Origin: JBKJUK01 sp046590705
GTDB taxonomy: Bacteria > Acidobacteriota > Thermoanaerobaculia > Gp7-AA8
DNA: 12,646 bases
NCBI GenBank assembly: GCA_046590705.1
Contig: JBKJUK010000054.1
Coordinates: 1 to 12,646, forward strand
Direction of reading: 5' to 3'
Under the pieces are notes generated by a model that worked only from the letters and a program-made list of their open reading frames with translations, did no database searches and had not been told where the DNA came from. Both the position numbers and the translations under genes were made by a program. Within the stretch, counting starts at the first letter, position 1. The number at the start of each line of letters is the position of its first letter. Positions 7,509-12,646 of this stretch are shown piece after piece.

Positions 7509-8640
7509 ACGCTTGTCGGCGAGGCTGGCTTTGTTCTCCGTAGTCGTGCACACACCCGATGTGGTCGGCCGCTTCATGGCCGGACCGGGAATCCGCGCCT
7601 GGAACATGGCCCGGATCCTTTCGTCGCATTTTCAGACCACGCTCATCGCCGACCTTCGTGACGAAGACTCGCTGCAGGGATCCTCGTTTCCGATGCTCCA
7701 GCGCAAATCAGGTCCGGCTGCGACCGCGCTCAGAAACGCTTCAGTCATCATCGGTCAGCCTTCGCGCGAGCTGCTTGCGGTATCAGGGCAGGCGCGGCAA
7801 AAAATCCTCTTCGACCTCTTCGACCCGCTCGTCCTCGAGCTCGCCGAACTCTACGCACCTCGGCCCACGCCCCGTCAGCGCATTCATCTCAGCGCCGAGT
7901 GGTATCGGCTGGGAAAAGCGCTGCGCTCTGCCGATGGGCTGATCGTCGCGACACCGCAGCAGGTGAATTTCTACCGCGGAGTCGCGGACGGGCTCGGCAT
8001 TTCTGCACCTGAGAACTTTCTGCTTGTGCCTTTCGGAGTGGATGAACTCGATTCTGCTCGGTTGGTGAGCGAGTCGCGGTCAGAGGGATTGCCGATTTTC
8101 CTGTGGGGTGGAGGATTGTGGAAGTGGCTCGATCCTGCAACAGCCATTGCGGCTGTGCAGCTGGTGAATGCCGAGGGCTCGCGTTGCAGGTTGCTCTTTC
8201 CGGCCGGCTTGCGGCCAGGGACGATTGCGGCGCCTCAGCAGAATCTGGAGGAATCTGACAGTGTCATCCTGAGTCCTGAGTGGGTTGCTTACCAGGAAAG
8301 GGGAGCGTGGCTGCGGCAGGCCAGGGGAGCACTCATGTTGCACCGTCGCACGCTCGAGGCTGAGTTCTCCATAAGGACGCGGCTGTTCGACGCCCTGGCT
8401 GCTGCGATTCCCATCATTGCCACTGAGGGAGGGTATGCCTCCGATCTCGTGACGCGGGAGGCGCTGGGGGTCGTGGTCCCACCGCAGGACCCGGAGGCGG
8501 TGGCTATGGCCATGCGGGCCATGATCGAGGACGACGCTTTCCACGCGCGCTCCGTATCAGCCATCAGACAGGTGGCGCCGGGTTTCCGATGGCACAATGT
8601 GGTGGCGCCACTTGTGAAGCAGCTCTCGGCGTGGCATTAA
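7495..8640 (+). CDS. GT4-family glycosyltransferase
   Basis: This is a GT-B-fold, probably retaining, glycosyltransferase of about 380 residues. The N-terminal domain opens with LALFSVVVHTPD followed by MAGPGIRAWNMARIL, a segment common in GT4 enzymes of glycan clusters (GPGIR.WE.A..L). The C-terminal donor-binding half begins near PIFLWGGGLWKWLDPATAI and ends with RTRLFDALAAAIPIIATEGGYASDLV...GVVVPPQDPEAVAMAM, the usual GT4 nucleotide-sugar site. The exact start is uncertain: GTG 7495 (used here, overlapping the upstream gene by 14 nt), TTG 7513 (GAAGAG 10 nt upstream) and TTG 7531 are all possible. An ATG at 7505 overlapping the upstream stop is out of frame. It sits between GT2 genes, consistent with consecutive sugar additions to one acceptor. 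Confidence 0.82.
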   Translation: MKSNERLSARLALFSVVVHTPDVVGRFMAGPGIRAWNMARILSSHFQTTLIADLRDEDSLQGSSFPMLQRKSGPAATALRNASVIIGQPSRELLAVSGQARQKILFDLFDPLVLELAELYAPRPTPRQRIHLSAEWYRLGKALRSADGLIVATPQQVNFYRGVADGLGISAPENFLLVPFGVDELDSARLVSESRSEGLPIFLWGGGLWKWLDPATAIAAVQLVNAEGSRCRLLFPAGLRPGTIAAPQQNLEESDSVILSPEWVAYQERGAWLRQARGALMLHRRTLEAEFSIRTRLFDALAAAIPIIATEGGYASDLVTREALGVVVPPQDPEAVAMAMRAMIEDDAFHARSVSAIRQVAPGFRWHNVVAPLVKQLSAWH

Positions 8641-8648
8641 AGGATCTG

Positions 8649-9698
8649 ATGTCGGCGAAGACCAGAAGAAATCGATTCACGGACGAATCAGCGGAGCTTC
8701 TGCCGCGTGCCATACCGTTTCTCGACCCGCTCAGGTCGGAGCCGGTGGTCTCGATCGTGGTGATCACCTGGAACAGCAACTCCTGGATCGCGAACTGTCT
8801 CGAGGGCGTTCAGGAAGCTGTTGGCCGTTTGCCCTATCAGGTAGTCGTGCTCGACAACGCCTCCTCCGATGGCACTTCCACAACTCTTCGGGAGTTTGAG
8901 TCAGGCCCGGTTCGGGTGATGCGGTCGGAGATCAATCTCGGTTTCGCTGCTGGCGTGAATCGCGCGGTTGCGGAGGCCAGGGGCAAGTATATTTTCCTGC
9001 TGAATCCGGATTGCAGGCCAGAGGCGGGAGCGATCAGGACTCTGGTCGAGCATCTGGAAGCGTATCCCTCCGTCGCTGCTGCGGTCCCATTGCTCACCGG
9101 CAGCGACGGCAGTCCTCAGCGCGAATTTCAACTTCGCCGTTTCCCGACTGTTGGTTCTCTGGCTGTCGAGTTGCTGCTGCTGGACAAAGTGAGACCGGCC
9201 AATCTGATCACTGATCGGTATCGGTATCGTGACCTCGACATCAGCGGAGTGACAGCCATCGAACAGCCTGCAGCCGCAGCCATGCTGATTCGGCGCGAAC
9301 TGGTGGAGCGGATCGGGCTTTTCGATGAGTCCTTCACGCCAGCCTGGTTCGAGGATGTCGATTTCTGCCGCAGAATTTCTGCCGCCGGATCGCGAATCGA
9401 TCTCGTGCCTGCGGCGACTGCGGTACATCACGGTGGCGCTTCGCTGGATCATGTGTCATTCGCATTCTTCACTGAGGTCTGGTACCGCAATCTGAATCGT
9501 TACGCGCGTAAGTGGTTCTCGCCTGCGGGTGCCGAGCTGGTTCGCGGACTTACAGTGGTAGGCATGCTGCTGCGTGCGGTGGTTGCCATCAGCGGGCTGG
9601 TGAAGGTTCCAGCGAGTCGCTCGACGGCGGCGAAGACCTATCTGTCGGTAGCAGCGAGTGCGGTGAAACGATGGAACGACGCGTCGCCGTCGTCCTGA
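8649..9698 (+). CDS. GT2-family glycosyltransferase, WbbL-like
   Basis: A 349-residue GT-A glycosyltransferase close in pattern to rhamnosyltransferases of O-antigen clusters. About 30 residues precede the catalytic domain, which starts VVSIVVITWNSNSW. Landmarks are V67-L-D69-N-A-S-S-D-G, INLGFAAGVNRA, L118-N119-P-D121 as the DxD equivalent, RRFPTVGS, the acceptor-side helix AAAAMLIRRELVERIGLFDE, and WFE235-D236VDFCRR with the likely catalytic acidic pair, followed by HHGGAS. A hydrophobic C-terminal stretch (GLTVVGMLLRAVVAISGLV) may lie along the membrane. ATG 8649 follows the upstream stop by 8 nt with AAAGGA just before it; the in-frame ATG at 8589 would overlap the GT4 gene by 52 nt and lacks a clear ribosome site. 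Substrate unknown. Confidence 0.88.
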   Translation: MSAKTRRNRFTDESAELLPRAIPFLDPLRSEPVVSIVVITWNSNSWIANCLEGVQEAVGRLPYQVVVLDNASSDGTSTTLREFESGPVRVMRSEINLGFAAGVNRAVAEARGKYIFLLNPDCRPEAGAIRTLVEHLEAYPSVAAAVPLLTGSDGSPQREFQLRRFPTVGSLAVELLLLDKVRPANLITDRYRYRDLDISGVTAIEQPAAAAMLIRRELVERIGLFDESFTPAWFEDVDFCRRISAAGSRIDLVPAATAVHHGGASLDHVSFAFFTEVWYRNLNRYARKWFSPAGAELVRGLTVVGMLLRAVVAISGLVKVPASRSTAAKTYLSVAASAVKRWNDASPSS

Positions 9699-10645
9699 TC
9701 ACCTGGAACAGCGAGGCCCTGCTGCATGCCTCACTGACGGCACTGGCCGCGCAGTCACTCCCGCCCTCCGAGTTCGTTTTCGTCGACAATGCTTCCTTCG
9801 ATTCGTCGATCGAGGTCTGTAAGAGATTCTTCCCTGAATCGACGGTCATTCGAAATGTCGAGAACCTCGGATTCAGCGTTGCAGCGAATCAGGGGATCGC
9901 CGCGTCGGCCGCTCCTTATGTTCTGCTCCTGAATCCTGATGCCCGCCTGCATGCGGACTACCTGGCCGAGCTGGTGAATGCGCTGGAGCAGGCTGGCCCG
10001 GGAGTCGGTTCCGTGACTGGAAAACTGCTGCGGGCCAGTGGAGATGCGCTGGAACCGCTGACTTCAGTGGATAGTAAGGGTATCGAGATGACCAGAACCG
10101 GCCGCCATCTGGATATCGATGCCGAGACGAGGGATTGCGACGGTGAAGCAGTACGGGAAGTCTTCGGTGTCTCCGGAGCCGCAGCCATGTATCGACGCGA
10201 GTTCCTGATGGATGCTTCTGTCGATGGTCAGGTATTCGACGAGAATTTCTTCGCCTATCGCGAAGACGCTGATCTGTCATGGCGTGGACAGCTGTTTGGC
10301 TGGCGGGCCTTGTACGTTCCAGGGGCAGTGGCCTGGCATCTTCGTTCGGTGACTCCCGCGCGTCGCTCGGCGCTGGCGCCCTTCATCAACATGCACTCGG
10401 TGAAGAACCGGTTCCTTCTGCGGCTGAAGAATCAGGGCGGGTATCTGGCGCTTCGAAATCTGCCGTTCGAGCTCGCACGGGATTTGATCGTGGTCGGGGC
10501 AGTGCTGCTCAGGGAGCGCACCTCACTCCCTGCCTTCCTCTGGTTGTGGCAACATCGGCAGACAATCATGCGGCAGCGGCGAGAGATTCAGAAGAAGAGG
10601 CGGGTCAGTGATTTCGAACTGGCGCGCTGGTTTCGACGACTTTGA
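9671..10645 (+). CDS. GT2-family glycosyltransferase, WbbL-like
   Basis: A 324-residue GT-A glycosyltransferase, similar in layout to its upstream neighbour and possibly an old duplicate of it. It begins VAVVLITWNSEALL, with FVD39-N-A-S-F-D-S, ENLGFSVAANQGI, L87-N88-P-D90 at the DxD position, VFGVSGAAAMYRREFL, and YRE198-D199ADLSWRGQL, then AWHLRSVTP. The C-terminus is basic (RQTIMRQRREIQKKRR...ARWFRRL), common in this group and suited to contact with the inner membrane. ATG 9671 was chosen because the catalytic domain starts at once after it; the upstream in-frame extension lies entirely inside the previous gene. It overlaps that gene by 28 nt. The ribosome site is weak (GGTGA at 9662-9666), which fits translation coupled to the gene before. 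The sugar is unknown. Confidence 0.87.
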   Translation: MERRVAVVLITWNSEALLHASLTALAAQSLPPSEFVFVDNASFDSSIEVCKRFFPESTVIRNVENLGFSVAANQGIAASAAPYVLLLNPDARLHADYLAELVNALEQAGPGVGSVTGKLLRASGDALEPLTSVDSKGIEMTRTGRHLDIDAETRDCDGEAVREVFGVSGAAAMYRREFLMDASVDGQVFDENFFAYREDADLSWRGQLFGWRALYVPGAVAWHLRSVTPARRSALAPFINMHSVKNRFLLRLKNQGGYLALRNLPFELARDLIVVGAVLLRERTSLPAFLWLWQHRQTIMRQRREIQKKRRVSDFELARWFRRL

Positions 10646-10668
10646 ACGAAGGCATCGGTGACGGGCCG

Positions 10669-11766
10669 ATGAAGCTGGCCATTGTTGGAACCAGAGGCGT
10701 GCCGGGAAGGTACGGCGGCTTCGAGACCATGGCTACGGAGCTCAGCCGTAGGCTGACTGCGCGCGGGCACCATGTCACGGTGTACTGCCGATCGGCAATG
10801 TACGAAGAGAACGAGCGGGCCTCATGGGCAGGAGTGGAGCGTGTGTTCCTCCCGGCGATTCGTGGCAAGTATCTCGAGACGGTTTCGCACACGCTGCTCT
10901 CTGCGCTGCACGCCTCACGTCAGAACTTCGATGCCGTGCTGCTCTGCAACGCCGCGAATGCCTTCGTGCTGCCGCTGCTGAAGCTGAGTCGTACGCCGGT
11001 CGCAATCAACGTGGATGGGATCGAGCGTAACCGTCGCAAGTGGAACGCGCTGGGAAGAACGATTTATATGCTCGGTGAAGCTTTGTCGGTGAGATTCGCA
11101 GACAGAGTGATCGCTGACGCTGAGGTAATCGCCAGGTACTACGCCGATCACTACGGAATGCGGACCGAGACCATCGCCTATGGCGCCGAGTTCCCGGCGG
11201 AAGAAGACTCGGATGTGCTGGCGCGCCTGGGTCTGATGGCGAGGGATTACGTTCTCTATGTGAGCCGATTCGAGCCTGAGAACAATCCGGACAAGGTGGT
11301 CGAGGCTTATCAGGCCGTACGCACAACCCGCCCACTAGTCATGCTCGGTGATGCGCCCTACTCTGACGATTTCATCGCGCGACTGAAATCGACTGCGGAT
11401 TCGCGGGTGATCTTTCCGGGTGCGCTGTATGGAAACGACTATCGCACGCTGCAGAGAAATGCCTGGCTCTACGTGCAGGCCACTGAAGTCGGCGGGACTC
11501 ATCCTGCCTTGATCGAGGCGATGGGTTCGGGCGGCGCTGTTTTAGCCAACGGGACGCCGGAGAATCGCGAGGTCGGTGGCGCAGCGGTACGCTACTTCGA
11601 CGCCGCCGCGCCGCACACCCTGTCGCTGCTGTTGCAGCAGCTCACCGACGACCCGACCGCGGTCGAGAGCATGCGGGGTCCAGCGAGAGACCGAATCAGA
11701 GAGCATTACGGCTGGGATCGCGTCACGACGCAGTACGAAGAACTATTCGCCGCGATTCGTTCGTAG
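10669..11766 (+). CDS. GT4 glycosyltransferase with DUF1972-type N-terminus
   Basis: A 365-residue GT-B glycosyltransferase. The N-terminal domain (KLAIVGTRGVPGRYGGFETMATELSRRL, then GHHVTVYCRS, and NVDGIERNRRKWN) is the DUF1972 type seen in many putative rhamnosyl- or other exopolysaccharide glycosyltransferases. The C-terminal half has YVLYVSRFEPENNPDKVVEAY and the GT4 donor site EVGGTHPALIE283AMGSGGAVLANGTPENREV. ATG 10669 gives the usual start for the family; an in-frame TTG at 10642, overlapping the upstream stop, is an alternative but has no ribosome site. The gap after the preceding gene is 23 nt. It is the last gene of the run of seven; 97 nt separate it from the next gene. Family assignment is firm; sugar specificity is not readable. 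Confidence 0.88.
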   Translation: MKLAIVGTRGVPGRYGGFETMATELSRRLTARGHHVTVYCRSAMYEENERASWAGVERVFLPAIRGKYLETVSHTLLSALHASRQNFDAVLLCNAANAFVLPLLKLSRTPVAINVDGIERNRRKWNALGRTIYMLGEALSVRFADRVIADAEVIARYYADHYGMRTETIAYGAEFPAEEDSDVLARLGLMARDYVLYVSRFEPENNPDKVVEAYQAVRTTRPLVMLGDAPYSDDFIARLKSTADSRVIFPGALYGNDYRTLQRNAWLYVQATEVGGTHPALIEAMGSGGAVLANGTPENREVGGAAVRYFDAAAPHTLSLLLQQLTDDPTAVESMRGPARDRIREHYGWDRVTTQYEELFAAIRS

Positions 11767-11790
11767 ATGCCCTGAACCTGAACCCTGGCG

Positions 11791-11821
11791 TTGCTTTCTT
11801 ACTCGGCCGGCGCCGTAGAAT
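11791..11821 (+). promoter_or_regulatory. Candidate promoter of the 142-aa secreted protein gene
   Basis: TTGCTT (11791-11796) and TAGAAT (11816-11821) resemble -35 and -10 boxes, but the 19-nt spacer is longer than the preferred 17. The -10 box lies 42 nt before the ATG. A separate promoter would fit the 97-nt gap after the glycosyltransferase run. Confidence 0.35.
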
Positions 11822-11863
11822 GGGGGCAGAGCACCAATTGATTTCTGTCAAAGGGAGAGTCTC

Positions 11864-12292
11864 ATGAAGCGACTGGCGATTGCAGTACTGACAGCAGCAG
11901 CATTTGCGATGCCTGCCGATGCGGGCACCACCTGCACGATGAACTTCAACATGGCGGGATGGTCGGCCTTCTACAAAACAGCCTCCGGAACTGGCAGTAT
12001 CCGCTGTGACAACGGCCAGAAGGCCGAGGTGAAACTGAGTTCGAAAGGCGGCGGACTCACGTTCGGTAAGTCGAAGATCAAGGACGGCATCGGAAAGTTC
12101 ACCGAGGTCGACAAGATCTCCGAGCTCTTCGGCACCTACGTGCAGGGAGAGGCTCATGCCGGAGCCGGGAAATCGACGAAGGCCTCGGCCATGACCAAGG
12201 GTGAGGTATCTCTCAGTCTCGTCGGCAAAGGGCAGGGCGTAGACGTCGGGGTCTCGTTCGGGCGCTTCACGATCGAGCGTGCAGGGAAGTAA
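11864..12292 (+). CDS. Small secreted protein of unknown function
   Basis: This 142-residue protein is not recognised with confidence. Residues 1-20 form a clear signal peptide (MKR, Ala/Leu core, cleavage after ADA), so it is exported to the periplasm or beyond. The mature part is Gly/Ser/Lys-rich with short alternating hydrophobic segments typical of beta strands (GSIRCDNGQKAEVKL, GGLTFGKSKI, GEVSLSLVGKGQGVDVGVSFGRFTIE). Two cysteines, C24 and C48, could form one disulfide. It has no membrane segment after the signal and no lipobox. AAGGGAG lies 6 nt before ATG 11864. It follows the glycosyltransferase run on the same strand but behind a 97-nt gap with its own candidate promoter, so a link to glycan synthesis is not shown. 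Confidence 0.82.
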   Translation: MKRLAIAVLTAAAFAMPADAGTTCTMNFNMAGWSAFYKTASGTGSIRCDNGQKAEVKLSSKGGGLTFGKSKIKDGIGKFTEVDKISELFGTYVQGEAHAGAGKSTKASAMTKGEVSLSLVGKGQGVDVGVSFGRFTIERAGK

Positions 12293-12416
12293 CGGCTTCT
12301 AAGAAATCACAGGTTTTATGCGGGGTTGCGGGTCGAAGAATTGCGCCGCATCGGACCAGCCGTAATTCCGAAGGAGCACGCCGTGCTCGGTATCCAACGC
12401 AGATAGAGCTGCGACT

Positions 12417-12480
12417 GAGGAATCTACGAGCAAGGGTCGCGCTCGTCATTCCAAGCGCAGCCCTTGTGCGTAGATTCCTC
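12417..12480. repeat. Near-perfect 64-bp palindrome
   Basis: The 20-nt arms gaggaatctacgagcaaggg (12417-12436) and its counterpart at 12461-12480 match as an inverted repeat at 18 of 20 positions. The stem continues inward (cgcgct-like bases 12439-12443 pair with 12454-12458), leaving a loop of about 10 nt that contains tcattcc. That heptamer has its own inverted partner ggaatga at 12503-12509. The nesting of two repeat families suggests a REP-like or miniature non-autonomous element. It could also fold as an RNA hairpin downstream of the 142-aa gene. Confidence 0.65.
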
Positions 12481-12545
12481 GCACCCACCCATCCCACCGC
12501 TCGGAATGAACGGTTTCTGAATATCGGTGTGAGGGCTGCCTTTGA

Positions 12546-12634
12546 GGGCCGGAGGCCCGGCATCGAAATAGCCCAGGCCGTGAGGCCTTGGGGTCTCGAA
12601 TCGTAACGACGATGATTCCGAGCCCCGCAGGGGC
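12546..12634. repeat. Three tandem GC-rich short hairpins with shared suffix
   Basis: Three compact stems follow one another: gggcc-gga-ggccc (12546-12558), cccaggcc-gtga-ggccttggg with one bulged T (12572-12592), and gcccc-gca-ggggc (12622-12634). The first and third are each followed by cggcatcg, so two units share the plan 'gag, hairpin, cggcatcg' while the stem bases differ in a compensated way. Stem conservation without sequence conservation points to selection or copying at the level of structure. The third unit is close to the window end, so the array may continue. Confidence 0.55.
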
Positions 12635-12646
12635 GGCATCGCGACT

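Larger units (their letters stand above)
12293..12646. other. Non-coding, palindrome-rich flank
   Basis: No credible gene was seen in these 354 nt; the open frames on the minus strand run through palindromes and lack ribosome sites. The stretch holds a gagcacg/cgtgctc hairpin (12374-12388), the large hairpin at 12417-12480, and three short GC-rich hairpins at 12546-12634, listed separately. A weak 6-bp stem (atgcgg 12318-12323, ccgcat 12346-12351) follows the 142-aa gene but lacks a T-run. Confidence 0.7.

Noticed and set aside
2997..11821. Shared cgccgtagaat at 2997-3007 and 11811-11821 as a common promoter motif
   Set aside because: An exact 11-mer shared by chance is expected several times in a 12.6-kb window, and neither copy has a well-placed -35 box. 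The -10 resemblance is kept only as a low-confidence note.
1..12646. CRISPR array, tRNA, rRNA, prophage or complete insertion sequence
   Set aside because: No regularly spaced direct repeats, tRNA cloverleaf, rRNA-like stretch, integrase or transposase frame was seen on either strand.

Overview
The window reads as a chromosomal piece of a GC-rich Gram-negative bacterium, most likely an acidobacterium (Acidobacteriota). The main clue is the leftmost gene, an exported protein of the 'VWFA-related acidobacterial' type. Tightly packed glycosyltransferase genes with TTG starts, and intergenic stretches full of palindromes, fit this but do not prove it. No rRNA, tRNA, CRISPR array or transposase gene was found.

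Layout. (1) Positions 1-226 are non-coding and carry nested inverted repeats around an 'atcctgcctgtggcg' unit. (2) 227-1921, minus strand, is the secreted VWFA-like protein; it starts at TTG behind a strong Shine-Dalgarno. (3) Divergent from it, dapF (diaminopimelate epimerase, lysine and peptidoglycan precursor synthesis) starts at 2081. (4) After 77 nt holding a striking hairpin (3019-3091, perfect 17-bp arms) comes a same-strand run of seven genes from 3082 to 11766: an unrecognised polytopic membrane protein with a C-terminal soluble domain, a GT-C (GT39/ArnT-like) membrane glycosyltransferase, a GT2, a GT4, two more GT2s, and a GT4 with a DUF1972-type N-terminus. These genes overlap or nearly abut, so they are probably one translationally coupled operon. 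(5) A 142-aa secreted protein of unknown function (11864-12292) follows, apparently with its own leader. (6) 12293-12646 is non-coding and is a mosaic of palindromes, including a roughly 64-bp near-perfect hairpin.

How the genes may work together (inference). The soluble GT2 and GT4 enzymes would add sugars one by one to a lipid-linked acceptor on the cytoplasmic face of the inner membrane. The GT-C enzyme would transfer a sugar from a polyprenyl-phosphate donor on the periplasmic face. The unknown 518-aa membrane protein, co-translated with the GT-C enzyme, could be a partner, polymerase, ligase or second GT-C-like enzyme. No initiating phosphoglycosyltransferase, recognisable Wzx/Wzy/ABC exporter or nucleotide-sugar synthesis gene is present, so the final glycan cannot be named.

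The observations most worth a second look are the hairpin that would bury both the Shine-Dalgarno and the start codon of the first glycan gene, the unrecognised membrane protein paired with a GT-C enzyme, and the two palindrome-rich flanks.
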